64,000 bases of DNA from Gemmiger formicilis (GTDB lineage Bacteria > Bacillota > Clostridia > Oscillospirales > Ruminococcaceae), in NCBI RefSeq assembly GCF_900167555.1, contig NZ_FUYF01000009.1:48015-112014 (forward strand), given 5' to 3'. Under the pieces are notes generated by a model. The model did no database searches. It was not told the origin of the DNA and worked only from the letters and a program-made list of their open reading frames with translations. The stretch's first letter is position 1; each line of letters starts with the position of its first letter. The position numbers were made by a program, and so were the translations under genes. This document shows positions 1 through 9,014 of this stretch, piece after piece.

Positions 1-1674
1 GCGCTGATGCTGCCCCACACGGCCCGCACCGAGCTGACGTCCTGCTTTGAGGTCGCCGCCGCCGGGCGCTACCCCTACACAGGGCGGCTGGGCATTTTGT
101 CCGACACCGACAGGCAGCAGGTGCACGACGCCCTGTGCCTTGTCCGGGCGGAGGAGCTGGAGGACCGCGATTTTGCCAGGATCAGCGACGGCCAGCGCCA
201 GCGCGTGCTGCTGGCCCGCGCGGTCTGCCAGCAGCCGGAGATTTTACTTCTGGACGAGCCTACGTCGTTTTTAGACGTAAAGGGCAAGGCGGAGCTCATG
301 GACATCCTGCAAGTGCTGGCGCATGAGAAGAATGTGGCCGTCATCGTGACGCTGCATGAGCTGGAGCTGGCCCAAAGGCTGGCCGACGCCGTTGTCTGCG
401 TTGCGCCGTCAGGCGTGTCCGCTGTGCTGGCACCGCAGGACGCCTTTGCACAGGACAATATCTGTGCGCTGTTTGGACTGACCACCGACCAATACGCGGT
501 GCTGTTTGCCGGGAGCGGCGCAAAGCCGAAGCCCCAATTTGAGCACTACATCCGCAGCGGGCAGCGTTTACTGCGCTGCGGCTACACCACCGGCACCTGT
601 GCGGCGCTGGGGGCGGCGGGCGCGGCGCGGCTGCTGCTGACCGGCCACGCGCCGGAAAGCGTTGGCCTGCGCACGCCCAAGGGCATCGTCGTGGAGGTCG
701 CACCGCAGTTCTGCCGCCTGACGGCAGACGGGGCCGCGTGCGCCATCGTCAAGGACGGCGGCGACGACATCGACGCCACGACGGGTCTGCCGGTCATTGC
801 CGCGGTCACACTGCTGCCCGGCGCGCCGCGCACCGTTACGATTGACGGCGGGGCGGGGGTGGGCCGTGTGACAAAGCCCGGCCTCGACCAGCCCGTCGGC
901 GCGGCGGCCATCAACCGTGTGCCGCGGCAGATGATAACCGAGGCGCTTTTGCGGGAGGCGGACGCCGTCGGCTACGGCGGCGGGTTCGCGGTGGTCATCT
1001 CCATCGAAGGCGGCGAGGCTGCGGCCAAGCGCACCTTCAACCCGCATCTGGGGGTCGAGGGCGGCCTGTCGGTGCTGGGCACCAGCGGCATTGTGGAGCC
1101 GATGAGCCAGCAGGCGCTTCTGGATACGCTGCAAATCGAAATCCACCAGGCAGCGTTGAAAAGTCACCGCCTGATTTTAGCCCCCGGCAACTACGGGCTG
1201 GACTACCTGGCTGCCAACTACCCCGCGCTGCACGAGATCCCTGTCGTCAAAATCTCAAATTTCATCGGCGAGGCGCTGGATATGGCAGCGGCGGAGCACT
1301 TCGCGGAGGTGCTGCTCGTCGGGCATGTGGGCAAGCTCGTCAAGCTGGCGGGCGGCATCATGAACACCCACTCCCGCTGTGCCGACTGCCGCACGGAGCT
1401 GTTCTGCGCCTATGCGGCGCTCTGCGGCGCGGACGCGGCAACCTGCCGCGCCCTGATGGACGCCGCTACGACAGACGCCTGTCTGGACATTCTGGACGCC
1501 GCGCAGCTGCGGGAGCCGGTCATGGCCAGTCTGCTCACCGCGATCCAGACGCATCTGGACCGCCGCGCGGCGGGGGCGTTCAAGGTCGGCGCGGTGCTGT
1601 TCTCAAACCGGAACGGCCCGCTGGGACAGACAAAAATTGCTGATACACTGTTGAAATTGTGGGGAGGAGCCTGA
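1..1674 (+). CDS. cbiD: ABC transporter ATPase fused to CbiD (cobalt-precorrin-5B C1-methyltransferase), 5' partial
   Basis: The frame is open from base 1, so the N-terminus lies outside the window; the ATG at 7 is probably internal. The first ~165 residues are the C-terminal half of an ABC ATPase of the FecE/BtuD iron-siderophore/cobalamin type: a signature variant SDGQRQR, Walker B EILLLDEPTS followed by the D-loop, and an H-loop TLHE. From about residue 190 the frame continues into a complete CbiD, opening with the family motif YTTGTCAALGA. CbiD methylates C1 of cobalt-precorrin-5B using S-adenosylmethionine. No stop or start separates the two parts, so this looks like a genuine fusion of an uptake ATPase with a biosynthetic enzyme. 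It stops 1 bp before cbiF. Both domain assignments are strong; the transported substrate (corrinoid or cobalt chelate) is inferred from context. Confidence 0.9.
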   Translation, partial: ALMLPHTARTELTSCFEVAAAGRYPYTGRLGILSDTDRQQVHDALCLVRAEELEDRDFARISDGQRQRVLLARAVCQQPEILLLDEPTSFLDVKGKAELMDILQVLAHEKNVAVIVTLHELELAQRLADAVVCVAPSGVSAVLAPQDAFAQDNICALFGLTTDQYAVLFAGSGAKPKPQFEHYIRSGQRLLRCGYTTGTCAALGAAGAARLLLTGHAPESVGLRTPKGIVVEVAPQFCRLTADGAACAIVKDGGDDIDATTGLPVIAAVTLLPGAPRTVTIDGGAGVGRVTKPGLDQPVGAAAINRVPRQMITEALLREADAVGYGGGFAVVISIEGGEAAAKRTFNPHLGVEGGLSVLGTSGIVEPMSQQALLDTLQIEIHQAALKSHRLILAPGNYGLDYLAANYPALHEIPVVKISNFIGEALDMAAAEHFAEVLLVGHVGKLVKLAGGIMNTHSRCADCRTELFCAYAALCGADAATCRALMDAATTDACLDILDAAQLREPVMASLLTAIQTHLDRRAAGAFKVGAVLFSNRNGPLGQTKIADTLLKLWGGA

Positions 1675-1675
1675 C

Positions 1676-2434
1676 ATGGTACATTTTGTGGGGGCCGGTC
1701 CCGGCGCACCGGACCTGATTACCCGACGCGGCGCGGCCCTGCTGCAAACGGCGGACTGCATCATCTACGCGGGCAGCCTGGTCAACCCGGCGCTGCTGGG
1801 GCTGGCGGGGCCGGACTGCGCCATCTATAACAGCGCCGAGATGACGCTGGAGCAGGTGCTTGCCGTCATGAAAGAAAACGAAGCAGCGCACAAAACCACT
1901 GTGCGCCTGCACACGGGCGACCCCTGCCTGTACGGCGCAATCCGGGAACAGATGGACGCGCTGGACGCCATGGGTATCGCCTACGACGATACGCCCGGTG
2001 TATCGAGCTTCTGCGGTGCGGCGGCGGCGCTGAACGCCGAGTACACGCTGCCCGGCGTCAGCCAGACCGTCATCATCACCCGCATGGAGGGCCGTACCCC
2101 TGTGCCCGAAGGTGAGCGGTTGGCCGCGCTGGCCGCCCACGGGGCGACGATGGTCATTTTCCTCTCCATCGGCCTGATCGACAGGGTGCAGGACGCGCTT
2201 CTGCAGGGCGCGTACACCGCCGCGACCCCTGCCGCCGTTGTCTACAAGGCAACGTGGCCGGAACAGAAAATTGTACATTGCACCGTCGGAACGCTGGTCG
2301 AAAGCACCCGCGCGGCGGGCATCACCAAAACGGCGCTCATCGTTGTCGGGGACTTTTTGGCCGCACAATATGACCGCAGCAAGCTGTATGACCCGGCGTT
2401 CACAACGGAGTTCCGAAGGGGGACGGACCGATGA
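1676..2434 (+). CDS. cbiF: Cobalt-precorrin-4 C11-methyltransferase
   Basis: A 252-residue tetrapyrrole methylase. The N-terminus VHFVGAGPGAPDLIT is the glycine-rich SAM-binding loop of the family, and DCIIYAGSLVNPALL is typical of CbiF/CobM rather than CbiL or CbiH. The conserved HTGDPCLYGA segment follows near residue 80. It transfers a methyl group to C11 of cobalt-precorrin-4. The ATG at 1676 follows the purine-rich site GGGGAGGAG with good spacing, and the gene ends with a 4-bp ATGA overlap into cbiG. Length is usual for the family. Confidence 0.95.
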   Translation: MVHFVGAGPGAPDLITRRGAALLQTADCIIYAGSLVNPALLGLAGPDCAIYNSAEMTLEQVLAVMKENEAAHKTTVRLHTGDPCLYGAIREQMDALDAMGIAYDDTPGVSSFCGAAAALNAEYTLPGVSQTVIITRMEGRTPVPEGERLAALAAHGATMVIFLSIGLIDRVQDALLQGAYTAATPAAVVYKATWPEQKIVHCTVGTLVESTRAAGITKTALIVVGDFLAAQYDRSKLYDPAFTTEFRRGTDR

Positions 2435-3435
2435 CCTGCGCGTACATTGCGTTCACGGCGCGGGGCCTGGCGCTGGCGCAGCAGCTGGCGGCAGCCTGCC
2501 CCGGCAGCGTGGCCCGCGGCGGTGCGGACGGCGTCCGCCTGACCGATTGGACCGCTGCGCAGTTTGCACAAAGCGACGCACTGATTTTTGTAGGAGCTGC
2601 CGGGATCGCGGTGCGGGCCATCGCGCCACACTGCCGCAGCAAGGCTGCAGACCCCGCCGTCGTTGTGCTGGATGAGGGTGGGCAGTTCGCCATTCCGCTG
2701 CTGTCGGGGCATCTGGGCGGCGCAAATGAGCTGGCGCAGCGGCTGGCGGCGGTCTGCCATGCCGTGCCGGTCATCACGACGGCCACCGACGGACGCGGCG
2801 TTTTTGCCGTGGACGAGTGGGCCAAGCGCCAGAACTGCGCCGTGGCCGAGCCGGAGCGCATCCGCTGCGTGAGCGGGGCACTGCTGGCCGGGCAGAGCGT
2901 TTGCTATGCCGCCGACTGGGCTGTTTCCGGCACACCGCCCGCGGGGGTGGAGCCTGCCGCCGCCGCTGACCGCGCAGATTTTGCGCTGACGCTGACCCCG
3001 ACGGGTGAGGCGCTCCACCTGATCCCCCGCATTGCGGTGTTGGGTGTCGGCTGCAAGCGCGGCACGACGGCGGAAAAGTTGGAAACAGCCTTTGCGGCCT
3101 TCTGCGCGGAGCACCATTTTGCCCCGCAGGGCATTGTCCGCGCAGCCAGCATTGACTTGAAAAAGGATGAGCCGGGGCTGGCGGCGTTCTGCCGGGCGCA
3201 CGGCTGGGAGATGGACTTTTATACCGCCGCTGCCCTGCGCACGGCTAAAGGCCGCTTTACGTCCTCCGGCTTTGTGCAGAGCATCACGGGCGTGGACAAT
3301 GTCTGTGAACGCGCGGCGGTGCTGGCTGCAGACGGAGTGCTGTTCATCCCGAAGTGGGCGCGGGACGGCGTGACCCTTGCCGTGGCGCTGGCCCCCTTTG
3401 CCCCGGATTGGAGATGGAAAAATGATGAACCGTAG
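2431..3435 (+). CDS. cbiG: Cobalt-precorrin-5A hydrolase CbiG
   Basis: A 334-residue CbiG with the usual three parts: an N-terminal domain starting with YIAFTARGLALAQQL, the central segment LSGHLGGANELAQRLA followed by PVITTATD, and the C-terminal CbiG_C domain from about residue 205 (AVLGVGCKRGT, then IDLKKDEPGL). CbiG opens the delta-lactone of cobalt-precorrin-5A and releases acetaldehyde, the ring contraction step peculiar to the anaerobic pathway. It overlaps cbiF by 4 bp and cbiH by 14 bp. Its presence together with CbiD shows that this is the early-cobalt-insertion route. Confidence 0.94.
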   Translation: MTCAYIAFTARGLALAQQLAAACPGSVARGGADGVRLTDWTAAQFAQSDALIFVGAAGIAVRAIAPHCRSKAADPAVVVLDEGGQFAIPLLSGHLGGANELAQRLAAVCHAVPVITTATDGRGVFAVDEWAKRQNCAVAEPERIRCVSGALLAGQSVCYAADWAVSGTPPAGVEPAAAADRADFALTLTPTGEALHLIPRIAVLGVGCKRGTTAEKLETAFAAFCAEHHFAPQGIVRAASIDLKKDEPGLAAFCRAHGWEMDFYTAAALRTAKGRFTSSGFVQSITGVDNVCERAAVLAADGVLFIPKWARDGVTLAVALAPFAPDWRWKNDEP

Positions 3436-4165
3436 TCTTGTGTATGTGGTGGGCCTCGGCCCGGGCGGTGCGCAGTATTTGACCGCCCAGGCGCAGACTG
3501 CCCTGCAGGCCGCCGACGTGCTGTGCGGCTACACGGTCTACATCGACCTTGTGCGCCCGCTTTACCCGGATAAAGAGGTCTACGCTACCGGTATGACGCG
3601 GGAGATTGACCGCTGCCGTTGGGCGCTGGAAACGGCAAAGAGCGGCAAGATTGTGGCGCTCGTCTGCTCCGGCGATGCCGGGGTCTACGGCATGGCCAGC
3701 CCGCTGTTGGAGCTGGCGGAGCACTGCCCGGAGGTGGAGGTCGAGATCGTGCCCGGCCTGACCGCCGCTTTGAGCGGGGCCGCGGTGCTGGGTGCGCCGT
3801 TGGCACACGATTTTTGCGTGATTTCGCTGTCGGATCGGCTGACGCCGTGGGCCGTCATTGAAAAGCGGCTGGCCTGTGCCGCGGCGGGGGATTTCTGTCT
3901 GGCGCTCTACAACCCGTCGTCCAAAGGCCGCGCCGACTACCTGCAAAAGGCCGTTCGCATTCTGCGGGACAACGGCAAGGACCCGGACACGGCCTGCGGG
4001 CTGGTGCGCTGCATTGGCCGGGACGGCCAGACCGCACGGCTGCTGACGCTGGCCGAGCTGGAGGATACCGCCGTGGATATGTTCACAACGGTCTTTGTCG
4101 GCAACGCTGCAACGCAGATTTTACAGGACAGAATGGTTACGCCAAGGGGGTATCGCGGCGTATGA
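3422..4165 (+). CDS. cbiH: Precorrin-3B C17-methyltransferase
   Basis: A 247-residue tetrapyrrole methylase with the SAM loop VYVVGLGPGGAQYLT and the CbiH/CobJ-specific stretch LCGYTVYIDLVRPLYP, then VCSGDAGVYGMASPL and LYNPSSKGRADYL. It methylates C17 and drives ring contraction. The open frame extends upstream, but the ATG pair at 3422/3425 follows GGAGATGG and gives the normal family N-terminus, so the longer form is rejected. Its start overlaps the end of cbiG by 14 bp, and its end overlaps cbiJ by 4 bp. Confidence 0.94.
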   Translation: MMNRSLVYVVGLGPGGAQYLTAQAQTALQAADVLCGYTVYIDLVRPLYPDKEVYATGMTREIDRCRWALETAKSGKIVALVCSGDAGVYGMASPLLELAEHCPEVEVEIVPGLTAALSGAAVLGAPLAHDFCVISLSDRLTPWAVIEKRLACAAAGDFCLALYNPSSKGRADYLQKAVRILRDNGKDPDTACGLVRCIGRDGQTARLLTLAELEDTAVDMFTTVFVGNAATQILQDRMVTPRGYRGV

Positions 4166-4896
4166 ATATGGTGGTTTTCAGCGGTACAACGGAGGGGCGC
4201 AGCTTCTCCCGCGCGCTGGCGGCGCTCGGCGCGGCGGTCACGGTCTGTGTGGCGACAGAGCTGGGGGCCGAGGAACAGGGCTGCGCCGACGGCATCACGG
4301 TGCGCACCGGGCGGCTGGACGCCGAAGAAATGACGGCGCTGCTGCGCGGTGCGGCGCTCTGCGTTGACGCGACCCACCCGTATGCCGCCGAGGCAACGCG
4401 CAATATCCGTGCGGCGGCAGCGGCGGCGGGAGTTGAATATCACCGTCTGCTGCGCCCCGCCAGCCCCCTGCCCGCGGGCAGTGTGGTGCTGGCCGATGCC
4501 GCCCGGGCCGCCGCGTATCTGGCAGACAGACCGGGGCGCGTCCTGCTGGCGACGGGTGCCAAGGAGCTGCCCGCCTTCGCAGCGCTCGACCCGGCGCGGC
4601 TCTACCCGCGCGTTCTGCCGACGGTGGCAGGTATCGCAGCATGCGAGGCAGCGGGCGTTCCGCACCGCAATATCCTTGCGATGCAGGGGCCTTTTACGAA
4701 AGAATTAAATGCGGCGCTGCTGCACCAGTTCCATATCGACTATATGGTCACGAAGGACGGCGGCGCGGCGGGCGGCTTTGCCGAAAAGGCCGAGGCCGCC
4801 GCCCGGTGCGGCGTGCAGCTCATTGTGCTGCGCCGCCCGGACGACGCGGGCGAGGCCACTGACACAATTTTACAGCGATGCAGGGAGCTTTTATGA
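4162..4896 (+). CDS. cbiJ: Cobalt-precorrin-6A reductase
   Basis: A 244-residue CbiJ/CobK with the N-terminal VVFSGTTEGRSFSRALA, the central VDATHPYAAEATRNI and a later LLATGAKELPAF, then DYMVTKDGGAAGGF near the C-terminus; all are family hallmarks. It reduces the macrocycle of (cobalt-)precorrin-6A with a nicotinamide cofactor. The ATG overlaps the cbiH stop (ATGA). A second ATG at 4168 would remove only two residues. The 3' end overlaps the cbiET start by 4 bp. Confidence 0.93.
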   Translation: MNMVVFSGTTEGRSFSRALAALGAAVTVCVATELGAEEQGCADGITVRTGRLDAEEMTALLRGAALCVDATHPYAAEATRNIRAAAAAAGVEYHRLLRPASPLPAGSVVLADAARAAAYLADRPGRVLLATGAKELPAFAALDPARLYPRVLPTVAGIAACEAAGVPHRNILAMQGPFTKELNAALLHQFHIDYMVTKDGGAAGGFAEKAEAAARCGVQLIVLRRPDDAGEATDTILQRCRELL

Positions 4897-6086
4897 AGAT
4901 CACATTGGTGGGCATGGGCAGCGGAGCGCCCGGCAGCCTGACAGCGGCGGGGCTGGAGACGCTGCGCGGAGCGGAGCTGATCATCGGCGCGCGCCGCCTG
5001 CTGGAAAATCTGCCCGAGGGCTGCACGGTAAACCGCGCAGCCCTCTATAAAACGGACGAAATTTGCGCATTGCTGCGGCAGACAGATTGCGCGGAGGTCA
5101 CGGTGGTTTTCAGCGGCGACACAGGCTTCTACTCCGGCGCGGCGGCGCTCTGCCGCGCATTGGACGATGCGGGTCTGCCGTACACGGTGCTGCCCGGCGT
5201 TTCCAGCGTGCAATTATTGGCCGCGGCGCTGGGCCGCCCGTGGCAGGGCTGGCGGCTCGTCTCCGCCCACGGCTGTGCCTGTGACCCGGTGGCCGCCTGC
5301 CGCGCGGGCGGGACAACCTTTTTCCTGACCGGCGGCAGCGAGACTCCCGCGACGCTCTGCCAACAGCTGGCGGATGCCGGGCTGGGCGACGCTGCGGCCA
5401 CGGTGGGGGAGAACCTCGGCACGCCGTCCCAGCGGCTTGTGACCGGCACGGCGCAGGAGCTGGCCACACAGCGCTTTGCACCGCTCAGTGTCCTGCTTGT
5501 GGAAAATGTGCCCGCGCCCCTGCGCCGCACGCCCGGCCTGCCCGATGAAGCGTTCATCCGCGGCAAAACGCCGATGACCAAGCAGGAGGTTCGCGCTGCC
5601 GCGCTGGCCAAGCTGGCCGTGCGCCCCACGGATACCCTCTGGGATGTGGGCGCGGGCACCGGCAGCGTCAGTGTGGAGCTGGCGCTGGCCGCCCCTGCGG
5701 GCCGGGTCTACGCCGTGGAGTGCGACGCGGAAGCCTGTGACCTTATCCGTCAGAACCGCGCAAAATTTGCGGTGCAAAATCTGCACCTTACCGAGGGCCT
5801 TGCCCCCGCCGCACTGGCAGGCTGGCCCGCGCCGGACGCTGTTTTTATCGGCGGCAGCAAGGGCAGTCTGCGGGCTGTCGTCGATGCCGCGCTGGCCGCG
5901 AACCCCGATGCACGGCTCTGTATCAGCGCCATTGCGCTGGAAACCTTACAGGAGGCCGTTGCGGCCCTGACGGCCCACGGCCTGACCGCCCAGGTCACAC
6001 AAATCGCAGTCAGCCGCAGCCGGGCGGCGGGCAGCCTGCACCTGCTCATGGCGAACAACCCGGTTTTCTTGATCGCGAGGGAGTAA
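4893..6086 (+). CDS. cbiET: CbiE-CbiT fusion: cobalt-precorrin-7 C5- and precorrin-6B C15-methyltransferase (decarboxylating)
   Basis: 397 residues with two catalytic domains. Residues 1 to about 200 are CbiE (SAM loop ITLVGMGSGAPGSLT; VVFSGDTGFYSGA). Residues about 210 to 397 are CbiT, a class I Rossmann methyltransferase with DTLWDVGAGTGSVSVELA and VFIGGSKG. The pair is equivalent to aerobic CobL: it methylates C5 and C15 and decarboxylates the C12 acetate. The ATG at 4893 has AGGGAG upstream and is preferred over an ATG 15 bp earlier. Fused CbiET is common in Bacillota. cbiA begins 2 bp after the stop. Confidence 0.94.
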   Translation: MKITLVGMGSGAPGSLTAAGLETLRGAELIIGARRLLENLPEGCTVNRAALYKTDEICALLRQTDCAEVTVVFSGDTGFYSGAAALCRALDDAGLPYTVLPGVSSVQLLAAALGRPWQGWRLVSAHGCACDPVAACRAGGTTFFLTGGSETPATLCQQLADAGLGDAAATVGENLGTPSQRLVTGTAQELATQRFAPLSVLLVENVPAPLRRTPGLPDEAFIRGKTPMTKQEVRAAALAKLAVRPTDTLWDVGAGTGSVSVELALAAPAGRVYAVECDAEACDLIRQNRAKFAVQNLHLTEGLAPAALAGWPAPDAVFIGGSKGSLRAVVDAALAANPDARLCISAIALETLQEAVAALTAHGLTAQVTQIAVSRSRAAGSLHLLMANNPVFLIARE

Positions 6087-6088
6087 AA

Positions 6089-7435
6089 ATGCTGCAATTG
6101 GTTCTGGCTGCACCCCGCTCCGGCAGCGGAAAAACAACGGCAGCCTGTGCGCTGCTGGCGGCGCTGACTGCCCGCGGGCTGACCCCCTGCGCGTTCAAGT
6201 CGGGGCCGGACTACATCGACCCGATGTTCCACCGCGCAGTGCTGGGCGTTGAAAGCCACAATCTCGACCTGTTTTTCTCTGCACCGCAGATCGCCCGCGC
6301 ACTCTACGCCCGGCACGCGGCGGGGCACGGCGCGGCAGTCGTCGAGGGGGCCATGGGCTACTACGACGGCCTTGGCGGCGTGACCGACACGGCCAGCGCG
6401 TGGCAGCTGGCCGATACGCTGGACCTGCCCGCACTGCTCGTTGTGCGGCCCAAGGGGGCAAGCCTGACGCTGGCGGCGGAGCTGCGCGGGCTGACGGCGT
6501 TCCGCACACCGCACCATATCGCGGGAATTTTGCTCAATGATTGTACGCAAGGATTGTGCGCTCTGCTGAAGCCGATGCTCGAAAAAGAGACCGGTCTGCC
6601 CGTGGTCGGCTGCCTGCCGCCGCTGCCCGAGGCCGTGATAGAAAGCCGCCACCTCGGTCTGAAAACCGCCGCCGAGATCGACGATCTGCAGCACAAGATA
6701 CAGCTCTTATCCGATGCCGCGCAGCAAACCATCGACTGGCCGCTGCTGCACACCCTGTTTGACCGCCCCGCGCCCGCCGCTGCGCCGTGCACGGTGCCCC
6801 CGCCGCGGGTGCGCCTTGCCGTGGCAAGGGACGCCGCGTTCTGCTTTACCTACGCCGAAACGTTGGAGGCACTGCGGGAAAACGGCGCGGAGCTGTGCTT
6901 TTTCAGCCCGCTGGCCGACACGGCTCTGCCGGATAACATCGGCGGGCTTTACCTGCCGGGCGGCTACCCCGAGCTGTACGCCGCCCGGCTGGCCGCGAAT
7001 GCCCCCCTGCGCGCCGCCGTAAAAAGCGCCGTGCAGGGCGGCCTGCCAACCGTGGCCGAGTGCGGCGGCTTTTTGTACTTGGGCCGGACATTACAGGACG
7101 CCGACGGCACGCCCCACCCGATGGCGGGCGTGCTGCCCGGGCAGGGCTTCAAGGTCGGGCGGCTCGTGCGGTTCGGCTACGCTCGCCTGACCGCCCGCGC
7201 CGACAGTATGCTGTTCCGCGCGGGGGAGACCCTGCCCGTCCACGAGTTCCATCACTGGGACTCCACCGAAAACGGCGATGCGTTCACCGCTGCCAAGGCA
7301 AACGGGCGGCAATGGGCGTGCGGCTTTGCCAATGCAAGTCTCTACGCGGGTTTTCCGCATCTCTATTGGGCAGGTACGCCGCTGCCGAAGCGCTTTGCGG
7401 CTGCAGCCGAACATTATATAAAGGAAACATCATGA
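6089..7435 (+). CDS. cbiA: Cobyrinate a,c-diamide synthase
   Basis: 448 residues. The N-terminal P-loop domain has APRSGSGKTT and, further on, the FKSGPDYIDPMFH segment. The C-terminal class I glutamine amidotransferase domain has the nucleophile cysteine in AECGGFLYLG and a catalytic histidine in VHEFHHWDS. The enzyme amidates the a and c carboxylates of cobyrinate using ATP and glutamine. The start follows GAGGGAG directly after cbiET; the stop overlaps cobT by 4 bp. Confidence 0.95.
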   Translation: MLQLVLAAPRSGSGKTTAACALLAALTARGLTPCAFKSGPDYIDPMFHRAVLGVESHNLDLFFSAPQIARALYARHAAGHGAAVVEGAMGYYDGLGGVTDTASAWQLADTLDLPALLVVRPKGASLTLAAELRGLTAFRTPHHIAGILLNDCTQGLCALLKPMLEKETGLPVVGCLPPLPEAVIESRHLGLKTAAEIDDLQHKIQLLSDAAQQTIDWPLLHTLFDRPAPAAAPCTVPPPRVRLAVARDAAFCFTYAETLEALRENGAELCFFSPLADTALPDNIGGLYLPGGYPELYAARLAANAPLRAAVKSAVQGGLPTVAECGGFLYLGRTLQDADGTPHPMAGVLPGQGFKVGRLVRFGYARLTARADSMLFRAGETLPVHEFHHWDSTENGDAFTAAKANGRQWACGFANASLYAGFPHLYWAGTPLPKRFAAAAEHYIKETS

Positions 7436-8496
7436 CCGAAAACGAACTGAAAAACCTGCTTGCAGCCGTTACCCCGCCGGACGAGGCCGCCCGCGCCGCA
7501 GCCCACGCCCACTGGGCTGCGCTGGCAAAGCCCCTGGGCGGACTGGGTCGGCTGGAAGCCATGGTCGAGGACGCCGCCGCGCTGACCGGCGACCCCGTGC
7601 CGGACGTGAGCCGCCGCGCGGTGCTGGTGCTCTGCGCGGACAACGGCGTTGTGGCGCAGGGCGTCAGCCAGACCGATGCCTCCGTGACCCGCGCCGTGCT
7701 CGAAAACCTGACCGCCCGCCGCACCAGCGTCTGCCGCATGGCCACTGCAGCCCACTGCGACGTCGTGCCCGTCGATATGGGCATTGCGGGCGCACCCGTG
7801 CCCGGCGCGGTGGACTGCCGCATTGCTGCGGGCACGGCTGACTTTACCACCGGCCCGGCTATGACCCGCGCACAGGCCGTGCAGGCCATCGCCGCGGGCA
7901 TCGCGCTGGTGCGCGCGCAGAAGCAGAGCGGCGCACAGCTGCTGGCGACGGGGGAGATGGGCATCGGCAACACAACGACGTCCAGCGCCGTGGCCAGCGT
8001 GCTGCTGGGCCGCCCTGTGGCCGAGATGACCGGGCGCGGCGCGGGACTTTCCGATGCAGGACTGCACCGCAAAATAGATGCGATAGAACGCGGCATTGCC
8101 CGCAACCACTCCGACGCCGCGGACCCGCTGGGGGTGCTGGCGGCGCTGGGTGGCTTTGATATTGCCGGGCTGTGCGGCGTGTTTCTGGGCGGTGCGCTCG
8201 AAAGGCTGCCCATCGTGATGGACGGATTCATCAGCGGCGTGGCGGCGCTGTGCGCGGTGCGGCTCTGCCCCGCGGCGGAAAAGGCCGTTTTCGCCAGCCA
8301 TGTATCCAGCGAGCCAGCCGCACATATTGTGCTGGACGCGCTGTGCAAAAAACCGCTTATCACCGCAGAACTGCATCTGGGCGAGGGCACGGGCGCGGTG
8401 GCCAGCCTGCCGCTGTGGGATATGGCGCTGGCCGTTTACAACGGCTGCTACTCGTTTGCGGAGGGCGGCATCACGCCGTACACCCCGCAGTGCTGA
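7432..8496 (+). CDS. cobT: Nicotinate-nucleotide-dimethylbenzimidazole phosphoribosyltransferase
   Basis: 354 residues. The ATG at 7432, overlapping the cbiA stop, gives the family N-terminus, including LAKPLGGLGRLEAM near residue 25; longer open frame upstream is not used. Later motifs include LCADNGVVAQGVSQT, GEMGIGNTTTSSAV and the active-site segment LHLGEGTGAVASLP, whose glutamate is the catalytic base in the family. CobT makes alpha-ribazole phosphate, the activated lower ligand. No dimethylbenzimidazole synthesis genes (bluB, bza) are visible here, so the lower base may be salvaged or made elsewhere. Confidence 0.94.
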   Translation: MTENELKNLLAAVTPPDEAARAAAHAHWAALAKPLGGLGRLEAMVEDAAALTGDPVPDVSRRAVLVLCADNGVVAQGVSQTDASVTRAVLENLTARRTSVCRMATAAHCDVVPVDMGIAGAPVPGAVDCRIAAGTADFTTGPAMTRAQAVQAIAAGIALVRAQKQSGAQLLATGEMGIGNTTTSSAVASVLLGRPVAEMTGRGAGLSDAGLHRKIDAIERGIARNHSDAADPLGVLAALGGFDIAGLCGVFLGGALERLPIVMDGFISGVAALCAVRLCPAAEKAVFASHVSSEPAAHIVLDALCKKPLITAELHLGEGTGAVASLPLWDMALAVYNGCYSFAEGGITPYTPQC

Positions 8497-9014
8497 CGCT
8501 GGTCATCGGCGGCGCGGCCAGCGGCAAAAGCGCCTATGCGGAGTCGCTCTGCCTGCGTGCACCGCTGCCGCGCACCTATCTGGCGACGATGCAGGTATGG
8601 GATGCCGAGTGCGCCGCCCGCGTGGCGAAGCACCGCGCCATGCGGGCCGAAAAGCAGTTCACCACGGTAGAGTGCCCGCTGCACCTGGACCGCGTGGCCC
8701 TGCCCCGGCGCGGCACCGTACTGCTGGAGGACCTGGGCAACCTGGTCGCCAATGAGCTGTATGACCCCGACGGTGCAGGGGCGGAAACCGCGGCGGCGAT
8801 CCTGCGGGGCATTGACAAGATGCTGCTGCAATGTGATAATCTGATTGTGGTTTCCAACGAGGTGTTCAGCGGTGGGGCAGACTATGCGGGCGATACGGAC
8901 CGCTATCTGCGCGCGCTGGCCGCCGTCAACAACGCTGCGGCGGCGCGGGCAGACCGCGTGGTGCGCGTTGTCTGCGGCATCCCCGTCTATTACAAAGGAA
9001 GTGAAGGTCCGTGA
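8490..9014 (+). CDS. cobU: Adenosylcobinamide kinase / adenosylcobinamide-phosphate guanylyltransferase
   Basis: 174 residues from a GTG at 8490 that overlaps the cobT stop by 7 bp. The start gives LTLVIGGAASGKSAYAE, the CobU P-loop. His48 in KHRAMR matches the histidine that becomes guanylylated in characterised CobU, and VLLEDLGNLVANE follows near residue 75. CobU phosphorylates adenosylcobinamide and then makes the GDP derivative. The usual EVGxGVVP motif is altered here to EVFSGGADYAG, while the small CobU relative two genes downstream keeps it. The GTGA overlap with cobS indicates translational coupling. Confidence 0.92.
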   Translation: MLTLVIGGAASGKSAYAESLCLRAPLPRTYLATMQVWDAECAARVAKHRAMRAEKQFTTVECPLHLDRVALPRRGTVLLEDLGNLVANELYDPDGAGAETAAAILRGIDKMLLQCDNLIVVSNEVFSGGADYAGDTDRYLRALAAVNNAAAARADRVVRVVCGIPVYYKGSEGP

